From positions 1-64,000 of the forward strand of contig NZ_JAHLPN010000005.1 in NCBI RefSeq assembly GCF_018917935.1: a DNA stretch of 64,000 nt. The letters run 5' to 3'. Origin of the DNA: Kineothrix sp. MSJ-39 (GTDB lineage Bacteria; Bacillota; Clostridia; Lachnospirales; Lachnospiraceae). Shown here in pieces: positions 52,997 through 61,505 of this stretch. Position numbers and translations under genes: made by a program. Below the pieces are notes generated by a model that saw only the letters and a program-made list of their open reading frames with translations, was not told the origin of the DNA and searched no databases. The number at the start of each line of letters is the position of its first letter. The first letter of the stretch is position 1.

Positions 52997-53296
52997 TTTA
53001 TTTTCCTTTCACACATTTCCGGCGTTTTTACCAAACACCATATTTTTCTCCTTAAACCTCTTTACACAATCGATACTTTTAGTATCAACATATGTAAAAA
53101 TTATAAGAGATATCTCTCTGGCTGTCAATGTTTCCCAGTCTCCGCCACCGGGGTATCCATGGCGTTTCATTTCTGGATTTTGAGCAGAGTTTTCTTGCAT
53201 TTTCCGTCATATTACGTTACAATGAGCTTCACAGTTATTTCTTTATATAATATCATTTCATTTTACAAATCTTATTTTCACATCAGGAGGTATTCT
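52997..53296. promoter_or_regulatory. Divergent control region with consensus promoter and palindromic operator
   Basis: For the surface protein (minus strand): TTGACA (53123-53128), 17-bp spacer, TATAAT (53100-53105), a full consensus promoter. The spacer holds a perfect 12-bp palindrome AGAGATATCTCT (53106-53117) touching the -10. A TGATACT/AGTATCG hairpin (53071-53087) lies in the transcribed leader. For the plus-strand nuclease-like gene only an AT-rich TATAAT-like box (about 53244) and an AGGAGG ribosome site (53285-53290) can be seen. Confidence 0.7.
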
Positions 53297-54352
53297 ATGA
53301 ACAACACATCCGGTATTTTCCCATCTCTTACGGACATATTGGGACAACCCATCAGCAGAGAACAGGCTCTTTCCCTGATTCCCAATGACTACACCACGCA
53401 GGACAGGCTAAAACAGCTTTCCCCCACTTCTTATGAAAAACTGCTTTCCTTTTTGCAGGGCACTTCCGGTCTTCTGATCACCTACGATAATTTTTTCAAG
53501 AAGATCTTTGATCCTTTATTGCATCCCAACCGTATTCAGGATTTTTTATCCTGTATATTGCAAAAAGAGATCAAAACACTTCAAATACTCCCTTTAGAAG
53601 GCGTTAAACTGTCTGACACCGGCACTTTTGTTATGATGGATATCGTTATCGAAACAACCGATGGCGAGATCATTGACGTTGAAATGCAAAAGATCGGCTA
53701 TCATTTTCCGGGGCAGCGCAGTGATTGTTATGCTTCCGATTTTATCATGCGTCAGTATAACCGCATCAAAGCGCAGAAGGGAAAATCCTTTACTTATCAG
53801 GATCTGAAACCGATCTATATCATCATTCTGATGGAACAGAGCAGTTCCGAATTCAAAAGCACCTTTCCCGCTTATATCCATCGGGAAATCCGGTCTTATG
53901 ACAGCGGCGCTGATGTCCGTCATCTGTCTAAAAACATTTACATATCCCTTGACGTTTTCAAAAGCGTAGTCCACAATATAACTAACAAATTAGATGCATG
54001 GTTAACTTTTCTAAGTTCTGATAAGCCGGAGGATATCATAAACCTTGTATCCGCCTATCCGGCATTTATCGACTTATATCACGACATAGCAGAATTTCGA
54101 AAGGATCCAAAGGAGCTGATCTATATGTATTCAGAAGCATTATCGATTTTAGACAGAAATACAGCCTTTTATATGATCGATGAAAAGCAAAAAGAGATTG
54201 AGGATCTGCAGGCGCTTGTAGCAGAGCAGACTACCTCGCTTGCCGAGAAAGAGAATTCCCTTACCAAGAAAGAAAATGCTCTTGCCGAGAAAGAAACTAC
54301 GATCGCAGCTCTGCAGGCAGAGATCGCGCGATTGAAAAAGAACCAGCCATGA
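53297..54352 (+). CDS. Second Rpn-family PD-(D/E)XK nuclease-like protein
   Basis: The 351-residue protein has the N-terminal 'TYDNFFKKIFDPLLHPNRI' and the PD-(D/E)XK-like core 'TFVMMDIVIETTDGEIIDVE' followed by MQK (D ... E-x-Q/K). 'YASDFIMRQYNRIK' and 'LKPIYIIILME' follow, then a heptad-rich C terminus of repeated 'LAEKE'/'LTKKE' units. An in-frame opening extends back to 52328 but crosses the surface-protein gene; ATG 53297 has AGGAGG 6 bases upstream. It differs strongly from the gene at 26131, so they are distant members of the same group, not a recent duplication. Confidence 0.75.
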   Translation: MNNTSGIFPSLTDILGQPISREQALSLIPNDYTTQDRLKQLSPTSYEKLLSFLQGTSGLLITYDNFFKKIFDPLLHPNRIQDFLSCILQKEIKTLQILPLEGVKLSDTGTFVMMDIVIETTDGEIIDVEMQKIGYHFPGQRSDCYASDFIMRQYNRIKAQKGKSFTYQDLKPIYIIILMEQSSSEFKSTFPAYIHREIRSYDSGADVRHLSKNIYISLDVFKSVVHNITNKLDAWLTFLSSDKPEDIINLVSAYPAFIDLYHDIAEFRKDPKELIYMYSEALSILDRNTAFYMIDEKQKEIEDLQALVAEQTTSLAEKENSLTKKENALAEKETTIAALQAEIARLKKNQP

Positions 54353-54387
54353 TATCATGATATTCCGTTACAGAAAGGATTACACCC

Positions 54388-55269
54388 ATGTGGATAGCAG
54401 ATAATTGGAAAGATTATGAAGTACTGGACACCTCAGACGGCGAAAAGCTGGAGCGCTGGGGTGATTATATTTTGGTGCGTCCGGACCCACAGGTCATCTG
54501 GAGCACAGGACATGATGCCAAAGAATGGAAACAGAAAAACGGACACTACCATCGCAGTGTCAAAGGCGGCGGTCAGTGGGAGTTTTTTGATCTGCCAAAT
54601 GAATGGACGATCTCCTACCGGGAACTGACCTTTCATCTCAAGCCGTTCAGTTTTAAGCATACGGGACTTTTCCCGGAGCAGGCGGTAAACTGGGACTGGT
54701 GTGCCCAGAAGATCCGGGCAGCAAAAGAAAAGGATCCGGGCAGAGAACTGAAAGTATTAAATCTGTTCGCTTATACCGGCGGTGCCACGATCTCCGCAGC
54801 AAATGCCGGTGCAAACGTCACACATGTCGATGCCTCCAAGGGAATGGTTACGTGGGCAAAGGAAAATGCGGTTTCAAGCAATATTCCCGGCGATAAGATC
54901 CGCTGGCTGGTAGACGACTGTGCCAAATTTGTAGAACGTGAGATCAGGCGCGGCAATACTTATGATGGCATTATCATGGATCCGCCGTCTTACGGAAGAG
55001 GCCCCAAGGGCGAGATCTGGAAGATTGAAGAAAGTATTTTTCCATTCATTGAACTGACTTCCAAGGTACTGTCCAAGGATCCGGTTTTCTTTTTGATCAA
55101 TTCCTACACGACGGGACTACAGCCTGCAGTTCTCTCCTATATGTTAAATACAGTACTGACGAAGAAGCTCGGTGGTCACGTTGTTGCGGATGAAATTGGA
55201 TTGCCGGTCACAAGATCCGGTCTGGTTCTGCCATGCGGTGCCAGCGGCAGATGGAGCAGGGATGCATAA
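54388..55269 (+). CDS. RlmI/RlmK-like rRNA methyltransferase
   Basis: A 293-residue class I SAM methyltransferase similar to the catalytic half of RlmI/RlmKL. Motif I is 'VLNLFAYTGGATISAANAGA', the acidic residue follows in 'VTHVDASKGMV', and motif IV is 'IIMDPPSYGRG'. It probably methylates 23S rRNA cytosine or guanine; the exact site cannot be given. The N-terminal 100 residues replace the PUA domain of RlmI. It is followed by an amylase gene 49 bases on. Confidence 0.8.
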   Translation: MWIADNWKDYEVLDTSDGEKLERWGDYILVRPDPQVIWSTGHDAKEWKQKNGHYHRSVKGGGQWEFFDLPNEWTISYRELTFHLKPFSFKHTGLFPEQAVNWDWCAQKIRAAKEKDPGRELKVLNLFAYTGGATISAANAGANVTHVDASKGMVTWAKENAVSSNIPGDKIRWLVDDCAKFVEREIRRGNTYDGIIMDPPSYGRGPKGEIWKIEESIFPFIELTSKVLSKDPVFFLINSYTTGLQPAVLSYMLNTVLTKKLGGHVVADEIGLPVTRSGLVLPCGASGRWSRDA

Positions 55270-55318
55270 TTCCGGTTCGTTAAATAGTTTAGTGAAATAT
55301 AGAGAAAAGAGGCAAATG

Positions 55319-56761
55319 ATGAAAAACGGAACAATGATGCAATATTTCGAATGGTATCTGCCATCCGACGGTTCTTTATGGAAGCAACTTAGTGAAAAAG
55401 CGCCTGCCCTTGCAGAGGCAGGTATTACCGCAGTCTGGTTACCTCCGGCTTACAAAGATGCCTACGGATCAAACGGTGTCGGTTATGCAGTGTATGATCT
55501 GTATGACCTCGGTGAATTTGATCAGAAAGGCAGTGTTGCTACCAAATATGGCACAAAAGCTGAATATCTGGCTGCGATCCGCATCTGTCAGGAATGCGGA
55601 ATTGATGTTTATGCTGATATTGTACTGAACCACAAGATCGGTGCTGACGGAACAGAAGTATTAAATGCCGAAGAATGTAATACAGGAAACAGAGAGCAGG
55701 AAACAACAGGCGAAGAACAGATCACGGCCTGGACAGTTTTTAATTTCCCGGGAAGAAAAGGTAAGTATTCGGATTTTGTCTGGACTTCCAAATGCTTTGA
55801 CGGCGTAGACTGGGATGATAAACAGAAAAAAAACAGTATTTATCTCTTTGAGGGAAAAGACTGGGATAAGGACGTAGATTCCGAGAACGGCAATTATGAT
55901 TATCTGATGGGAGCTGATCTTGATTTTGACGAGCCCGAGGTGATCAGTGAACTGACAAAGTGGGGCAAATGGTATCTGGATCAGACACAGGTAGATGGCT
56001 TCCGTCTGGATGCGGTAAAGCATATCGATTATGATTTTTACCGTGACTGGATCCCTGCCATGCGAAGCTATGCGAATCGTGAGCTGTTTACGGTCGGCGA
56101 ATACTGGCACAGAGAATGCTGGGCACTTGAAGCCTATCTGGAAAAGACAAACTATGCCTTCTCCTTGTTTGATGTACCGCTGCATTTCAGCTTCCACTAC
56201 GCATCCAAGGACAGTGAAGGGTATGATCTGCGCAGAATCTTTGATGGCAGTCTTGTTGCAGCAAAGCCGCAGAATGCAGTTACTTTTGTTGATAACCACG
56301 ACACAGAACCCGGGCAGGCACTCTGTTCTTTTGTGGAAAGCTGGTTTAAGCCGCTTGCCTATGCACTCATCCTCTTGCGCGAGGCAGGCTATCCGTGTGT
56401 CTTTTACGGAGACTGCTACGGTATTCCGTCCCAGAATGTATCTCCGGTCGGCAAGGCGCTTACCAATCTGATCTCTGTCCGCCAGTCACATGCCTACGGA
56501 CAGCAGCATGATTACTTCGATGATTATCATTGTATCGGCTTTACCAGAGAAGGGCTTGCAGAAGATGCAAATACAGGGCTTGCCTGTATCCTTTCTTCCA
56601 AAAATGACACCCAGAAGACTATGTATGTCGGGAAGCAGCATAGTGGACAGAAGTTTTTTGATGTGTTATTCGGCTATCGCCATATGGTAACAATCGATGC
56701 GGACGGAAACGGTACCTTCCCTGTTCACGGCAGATCAGTTTCTGTCTGGATCCCAGTGTAG
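55319..56761 (+). CDS. Cytoplasmic alpha-amylase (GH13, subfamily 5-like)
   Basis: A 480-residue glycoside hydrolase without signal peptide, resembling intracellular bacterial amylases such as AmyS/AmyA. The N terminus 'MMQYFEWYLPSDGSLWKQL' is characteristic. Region II 'GFRLDAVKHID' carries the nucleophile Asp, region III 'FTVGEYW' the acid Glu, and region IV 'FVDNHDT' the third Asp. It likely degrades internal maltodextrin or glycogen. ATG 55319 is preferred over upstream in-frame starts because of the AGAGG site 6 bases before it. The end overlaps the convergent DUF2752 gene by 27 bases. Confidence 0.9.
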   Translation: MKNGTMMQYFEWYLPSDGSLWKQLSEKAPALAEAGITAVWLPPAYKDAYGSNGVGYAVYDLYDLGEFDQKGSVATKYGTKAEYLAAIRICQECGIDVYADIVLNHKIGADGTEVLNAEECNTGNREQETTGEEQITAWTVFNFPGRKGKYSDFVWTSKCFDGVDWDDKQKKNSIYLFEGKDWDKDVDSENGNYDYLMGADLDFDEPEVISELTKWGKWYLDQTQVDGFRLDAVKHIDYDFYRDWIPAMRSYANRELFTVGEYWHRECWALEAYLEKTNYAFSLFDVPLHFSFHYASKDSEGYDLRRIFDGSLVAAKPQNAVTFVDNHDTEPGQALCSFVESWFKPLAYALILLREAGYPCVFYGDCYGIPSQNVSPVGKALTNLISVRQSHAYGQQHDYFDDYHCIGFTREGLAEDANTGLACILSSKNDTQKTMYVGKQHSGQKFFDVLFGYRHMVTIDADGNGTFPVHGRSVSVWIPV

Positions 56762-57163
56762 GAGCAGCCCGTCCTTGCGGGTCATCGGTTCCACATCCGG
56801 AAAATACCGAATCATACGATAGATATAAAACAGGAGCATACAGGCAATGAGAATGATCATAAACTGTAATGCTCCTTTTGGTTTGCCGCCTTTGATATAG
56901 CGGCAGAACAGGACATACAACAGAAGCACTGCCCATCCGTAAATAAACGGATGCATCTGAAATGCCGCTGCAAAATGTCCGGTCAGAAGCAATACACCTG
57001 CTCTTGTCAGTCCGCAGCCCGGGCATGGCAGTCCATACAGGATCTGCACCGGGCATACATCCTGGAAAATAAGCGCAAAAAGGATAAGACATGCCACTAC
57101 CGCAGCACATCCTATCCCGTTTTTTTGCAAATCTTTTTTGATTCTGTCTACTATATTCTGCAT
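56735..57163 (-). CDS. DUF2752 membrane protein
   Basis: A 142-residue protein with three or four membrane helices and the DUF2752 signature 'LPCPGCGLTRAGVLLL' near residue 46. Proteins of this group have a Cys-x2-Cys loop near the outer face of the membrane; the function is unknown. The frame is open to 57223; ATG 57163 follows a weak ACAGG site. It lies 16 bases after the 66-residue gene and probably forms an operon with it and the LCP gene. Confidence 0.8.
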   Translation of the reverse strand: MQNIVDRIKKDLQKNGIGCAAVVACLILFALIFQDVCPVQILYGLPCPGCGLTRAGVLLLTGHFAAAFQMHPFIYGWAVLLLYVLFCRYIKGGKPKGALQFMIILIACMLLFYIYRMIRYFPDVEPMTRKDGLLLHWDPDRN

Positions 57164-57179
57164 TTCAAAATATAACCTG

Positions 57180-57380
57180 TTATTTTCTCTGTGCTTCCAA
57201 CAGATCAAAGAGGGCATCGTCACTGTCTTCCACCCATGCGGTTTCTTCCTCTTTGTTCAGACCCAGAAACTTTGCCAGTGTCTCCTTTGTATCGGAATTG
57301 TTCCATGCAATGATGTAATCATCGATTGCTTCCAGCTCCACTTCATGTGCCAGATATTTTTCCTTGAATGTTTTCTCCAT
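57180..57380 (-). CDS. Small acidic hypothetical protein (66 aa)
   Basis: A short, acidic, helical protein ('YLAHEVELEAIDDYIIAWNN', 'FLGLNKEEETAWVEDSDDAL'). GGAGG lies 6 bases before the ATG. It starts 1 base after the LCP gene stop codon, so it is co-translated. Comparable small proteins are common in Lachnospiraceae and phages of Clostridia, sometimes beside toxin-like genes, but I cannot assign a function. No toxin partner is seen next to it here. Confidence 0.65.
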   Translation of the reverse strand: MEKTFKEKYLAHEVELEAIDDYIIAWNNSDTKETLAKFLGLNKEEETAWVEDSDDALFDLLEAQRK

Positions 57381-57381
57381 G

Positions 57382-58845
57382 CTATTCCTCCTGCCCGTAA
57401 ATCTCCTGCTTCAAAAGCTTCTTATTTGCTTCAAAATCAACCTGCAGAATTGCCATCTTACGGATCGTGGCATTGGAATAAGTACCTTCTGCCGGAACGG
57501 TGCTCTGTACCACATCATAGGTCAGAAGTTTACTTGCCTGCGTTGATAAGCTATACATTTCCGTCTGTGTCAGGTTGGTTGTCAGATTCGGGAACAGACC
57601 GTCTATCAGTTCCCCTGAATTGGTTGCCATGGCAAGCGGCAGCTTTTTCATAACGGCTGAAAGTACTTTTCTCTGTCTTTCCGTTCTGCCGAAATCCGTT
57701 CCGATATATCTGTTTCTGCTGTAAGCAAGTGCCTGTGGACCGTTCAGATGGATTTCCCCGCTTAATGAGGTATCCAGATAATCGGTCGTCATCTCTTTTC
57801 CTTCCAGCAGGTTGTATTCATTCAAATATGCATTGATCCACTGGACTTCTTCATTCGTCACTTCCAGATCTACGCCGCCGACTGCATCTACCAGACTTGC
57901 AAATGCCTGAAAGTTCACAAGTACATATCTGTTTACTTCAATATCCAGATTCTGCTTGATCGTCTCACACAAAAGCGCAGGCCCGCCATAAGCGTAAGCC
58001 GCATTTAACCTGTTGCCGTCATGCCCCGGAATGTCCACGTACATATCACGCAGCAGAGAGGTCATGTGGATCGTCTTTGTTTTATTGCTGATAGAGATCA
58101 AAATCATCGCATCGGAACGGCCGTCTTCTCCGTTTTCACGGGAATCGTTTCCGATCAGCAGCACATTGATCACGCCCTGATCCTTTAAAGAACCGCTTGC
58201 CAGTTCATCCGACTTTTCATAATTCATTTTATGGTAGATCCGTCCCATGGTCAGATACCACCACAGGAAAAGTGCCAGAATCACAATTCCGAGGATCAGC
58301 AGTATTTTCTTTGGCTTGGACAGCTTGTCCTTCTTTTTGCCGTCTTTCTTTTTCTGTCTCTTATCGGCTTTTCTGTTGGACTTTTTATGCTGTTTCTTCT
58401 TATTTTCAGATACAGGCGGTTCATATGCCTGATGCTTTCTCTCAGATGCTGTACTGCGGCGGTCGGAAACATCTTCCTGTCTCCGGCGTGAAGTTTCTTC
58501 CCGATCTGTGTTATGATATCTGTCCGTTTCCTGCGATATTCTTCTCCTGCTTACCGCATCCGCAGCATGGCTTGTCTGTCTCTCGCCCATGCTGCTTCTA
58601 TGTTCCGGCTGTCCCGCCGTAGCTGTATATCCTCCTGCGGACCTTCTCTCATAGCTTGCCTTCCTCTTTGGCGTTACTTCTGTGGCAAACTCAGTCTTAA
58701 GTTCTTTTTCCTTTGGCTCTTCGTTATATATAATGGTTCTGTTCGGTGCCACCTGTTCCTTGCGGACACCTGCCAGCTCTTCATCCAAAAAGCGTTCCAG
58801 CCCATCCTGTATTGCCTTATTTTCTTCAATCGAATCCTTATTCAT
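57382..58845 (-). CDS. LytR-CpsA-Psr (LCP) family cell-wall glycopolymer ligase
   Basis: A 487-residue bitopic protein. Residues 1-180 are cytoplasmic, highly charged and probably disordered, ending in a Lys-rich tract. One membrane helix at about 190-207 ('KILLILGIVILALFLWWYL') leads to an outer LCP domain: 'VLLIGNDSRENGEDGRSDAM' with catalytic Asp/Arg, 'SLLRDMYVDIPGH' and the terminal 'GRTERQRKVL'. LCP enzymes transfer lipid-linked teichoic acid or capsule polymers to peptidoglycan. A GTG at 58854 could extend it by three residues. The 66-residue and DUF2752 genes follow directly. Confidence 0.9.
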   Translation of the reverse strand: MNKDSIEENKAIQDGLERFLDEELAGVRKEQVAPNRTIIYNEEPKEKELKTEFATEVTPKRKASYERRSAGGYTATAGQPEHRSSMGERQTSHAADAVSRRRISQETDRYHNTDREETSRRRQEDVSDRRSTASERKHQAYEPPVSENKKKQHKKSNRKADKRQKKKDGKKKDKLSKPKKILLILGIVILALFLWWYLTMGRIYHKMNYEKSDELASGSLKDQGVINVLLIGNDSRENGEDGRSDAMILISISNKTKTIHMTSLLRDMYVDIPGHDGNRLNAAYAYGGPALLCETIKQNLDIEVNRYVLVNFQAFASLVDAVGGVDLEVTNEEVQWINAYLNEYNLLEGKEMTTDYLDTSLSGEIHLNGPQALAYSRNRYIGTDFGRTERQRKVLSAVMKKLPLAMATNSGELIDGLFPNLTTNLTQTEMYSLSTQASKLLTYDVVQSTVPAEGTYSNATIRKMAILQVDFEANKKLLKQEIYGQEE

Positions 58846-58938
58846 CTTTATCACCCTTCGAAATCATAGCATGCCTTTCTTAAAATTCCTAGCGAAAAAA
58901 GGAATCTTAAACAAATCTTCAAAAAGTTCCTGCAGATT

Positions 58939-59832
58939 TTACGAAGAAGCCTGTGCTTTTTTATGGAAAAGATCCTTGGATATGATGATACCGCTTATGA
59001 TCAGTGCAGCACCGATCAGACCCGTTACACCCAGTCTTTCTTTCAGAAAAATGCTGCCCATCACTGCTGCACTCATCGGATTTACTGCGGTAAGCAGTCC
59101 TGCCCGTTCCGCAGTCAGGCGGCTTTGCGCCACCGGCTGGAGGGTAAAACCGAAGCCCGTACAGACAACTGCCAGATAGATGACCATAAGCCAGCTCATC
59201 TGTCCCTGTGGCAGCGTCGGCTGTTCAAACAAAAAGGAAGCTGCCATGCCAAGTGTTCCGATCGTTCCGACCTGTACCATTCCGATCAGCAGCGAATCAT
59301 CATTGTGGGAAAGTCTGTCTGTTGTAATGATCGCGATCGCATATAAAATACCGGATAACACGCCCAGACATTCTCCTTTTCCGAAAGACATTCCTGCACC
59401 GCCCAGCGTCAGGAATCCGATGCCTATGATCGCCACCACAACGCCGATAATGCTGGTTGCCTTTGGCAGTCTGCGCAACAGTACCGCTTCAAAGATCGGT
59501 ACAAATACGATCGCCATATTTTCCAAAAAGGAAGAGGTAGATGAGGCTGTCAGTCGGAGCGTAAAAAGCTCTGCTGTCATGACGCAGAAAAAGGCCAGTC
59601 CGACCAGCATTCCTTTCAGCAAAGTACGCTTTTTGATCTTCACAAGCCTTTTCCCAAACGGGATGCAGAGAAGCAGAAACGCCAGCAGGAATCTGACTCC
59701 CAGCAGGTTAAACGGATCCATCGCATTCATTGTGACCTTCGACATCACAAAGGATGTACTTCTGGCAACCAGTACCAGGATCAGTAAGATCTCCGCACCG
59801 CGCTCTGTTTTTATGCCTTCCCATTTTTTCAT
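58939..59832 (-). CDS. DMT superfamily transporter (EamA domain)
   Basis: A 297-residue protein with ten membrane helices in two EamA repeats of five ('LVARSTSFVMSKVTMNAMDP' begins repeat 1; 'LSGILYAIAIITTDRLSH' begins repeat 2). It is probably a drug or metabolite exporter; substrate unknown. It lies 32 bases after the beta-helix lipoprotein gene on the same strand, so it may be co-transcribed with it. Confidence 0.88.
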   Translation of the reverse strand: MKKWEGIKTERGAEILLILVLVARSTSFVMSKVTMNAMDPFNLLGVRFLLAFLLLCIPFGKRLVKIKKRTLLKGMLVGLAFFCVMTAELFTLRLTASSTSSFLENMAIVFVPIFEAVLLRRLPKATSIIGVVVAIIGIGFLTLGGAGMSFGKGECLGVLSGILYAIAIITTDRLSHNDDSLLIGMVQVGTIGTLGMAASFLFEQPTLPQGQMSWLMVIYLAVVCTGFGFTLQPVAQSRLTAERAGLLTAVNPMSAAVMGSIFLKERLGVTGLIGAALIISGIIISKDLFHKKAQASS

Positions 59833-59864
59833 TTTTCTATTTGCTCCTTATATCTTCTGCCTTT

Positions 59865-61397
59865 TTATTCTGTCAAGGAGTCTACCGTTATGGTATACTC
59901 GCTTTCACCATTCGCAAGTATTTTACCATTCGTGTCAAGTATTGTCACGGATTTTCCGTTTGCGTCCGTGATCGTTCCGTTATTTGTAAGACTGGTCAGT
60001 ACGCTGTCTCCTGTCACGATCCATGTCGAATCTTTGTCGATCACCAGATTGGCATAACCGTCACCGCCGTCTCCCGCATTGCTCTCATCCTGCACAAAAG
60101 CACCGGTCAATGTGCTGCTTTTCATCGTAAAGTCAAGCTGGCTGATGCTGTCCCAGATCACATTACCCTGCATTTCCTGCTGTTCTGCGGTAAAGCTGCA
60201 GTCAGCACCGTTCTTTCCTGTTTCACCCCAGCCTCTCTGGTTGGCATTTCCGGTACATTTTAAGAAAAACGGATTATCCTTCGCATAAGTCATGTCAACA
60301 CCTGACAGATAAAAGGTACTTTCTGTATTGGTTGTATAGAACATACCGCCGTTTTTCGCTGTCAGACTGCCGCCGGTCATGCTGAAGGTACTATTGCCGA
60401 CCTCAGAATCACCGGACATGCTCTGGTATAAGATCACATTCCAGGTACAGTCATTCTGGGAAAGATCCTGCATATTGCCTGTCAGATCGCAATTTGTCAG
60501 TTTCAGGGAATTCAGACCTTCTATGCAGACCGCCTCGGAACCGTTTGCGGTAAGTGTTGCATCTGACACCGTAATATCTGCTGTACTGTAAACTGCCGGT
60601 GATCCTGTTCCATTGGAGGTATAGCTGCCACCGTTTACTGTCATGGTTCCGCCGCCGCGGTCACTTCTGATCGCCGCTGACGACTCGCCGCTTGTCTCTA
60701 CCGTCAGATTGGTTGCTTTCAGTGTTCCGCCGCCTGCTACGTGGATTCCGCCCGATGTATCCTGCCCTGTTGTAATCGTAGTATCCGATACCTCTGCCAC
60801 GCCATCTCCGTAAGCAAAGACGCCTGCTGCGCCCGCTGCATCTGTGGTGATCGTGCTGTTTGTGACCTTCACCGTTCCGTCTGTGGTAAGCACTGCTGCA
60901 CCTACGCCGTAAAAACTGGAAGAATCGCCGCCTGTGGAAGCATCACTTGTTCTGTCGATCTTTACGTCTGTAAGAGAAACTGTCGCACCATTCTGTACCA
61001 GAACCGCATTTTCATCCGTCCCTGTGGAACTGATGCTTTCTCCCGTTACCGCTGCATCCTCCGTATATGTATTTTGTGCATCGTATTCTGTCGGTGCCTG
61101 ACTCTGTCCGCCCGGTCCTCCGTTTCCATCCGGCGGTGCGCCGTCAGGCTTTTCTCCACCGGGGCCGTTTCCGTCCGGTGCCTGCCCATCCGGTGGTGCA
61201 CCATCCGGTTTTTCGCCATCCGGTGCTTCTCCGTCCGGCTTTTCAGGCGGTGTATTCTGATCTGTATTCTCGTCTGCCGCAGTGCTTTCCTCCTGCGTCT
61301 GCTGCGCCGTATCCGTCTGTGTGCTCTGATTGCTGCAGCCTGCCAGAATGCAGCAGCCGGTAAGCATTGCAAGTGTCCAAAGAGTTCTTTTTCTCAT
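59865..61397 (-). CDS. Lipoprotein with PDG-rich stalk and beta-helix-like body
   Basis: The 510-residue lipoprotein has a lipobox 'CILAGC' with the lipidated Cys near residue 20. Residues about 45-95 form a low-complexity stalk with repeated 'KPDGAPPDG'/'APDG' units. Residues about 105-500 are rich in Thr, Ser, Gly and Asn with an alternating pattern ('GGTMTVNGGSYTSNGTGSPA', 'VYSTADITVSDATLTANGSE'), as in parallel beta-helix adhesins. The start is the second ATG, 7 bases from GGAGG. It may be an adhesin or carbohydrate-binding protein. A good -10 (TATAAT, 61437-61442) lacks a clear -35, so an activator may be required. Confidence 0.75.
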   Translation of the reverse strand: MRKRTLWTLAMLTGCCILAGCSNQSTQTDTAQQTQEESTAADENTDQNTPPEKPDGEAPDGEKPDGAPPDGQAPDGNGPGGEKPDGAPPDGNGGPGGQSQAPTEYDAQNTYTEDAAVTGESISSTGTDENAVLVQNGATVSLTDVKIDRTSDASTGGDSSSFYGVGAAVLTTDGTVKVTNSTITTDAAGAAGVFAYGDGVAEVSDTTITTGQDTSGGIHVAGGGTLKATNLTVETSGESSAAIRSDRGGGTMTVNGGSYTSNGTGSPAVYSTADITVSDATLTANGSEAVCIEGLNSLKLTNCDLTGNMQDLSQNDCTWNVILYQSMSGDSEVGNSTFSMTGGSLTAKNGGMFYTTNTESTFYLSGVDMTYAKDNPFFLKCTGNANQRGWGETGKNGADCSFTAEQQEMQGNVIWDSISQLDFTMKSSTLTGAFVQDESNAGDGGDGYANLVIDKDSTWIVTGDSVLTSLTNNGTITDANGKSVTILDTNGKILANGESEYTITVDSLTE

Positions 61398-61505
61398 GGT
61401 CATTCCTCCTGTCCTTCACATCTTTTATCTGTCCTTATTATAGCCGGCAAATTGTGTTGTCTTTTTGACCTGTCTGTGTAAAAAATGTGAAACAGAATTT
61501 TCCAT

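Noticed and set aside
53009-53200. 63-codon minus-strand frame in the control region
   Set aside because: It covers the consensus promoter, palindromic operator and leader hairpin of the surface-protein gene and has no ribosome site.
52328-53296. Long N-terminal extension of the second Rpn-like gene
   Set aside because: The extension runs antisense through the surface-protein gene and is Cys/Phe/His-rich; a strong ribosome site is present at the internal ATG 53297.
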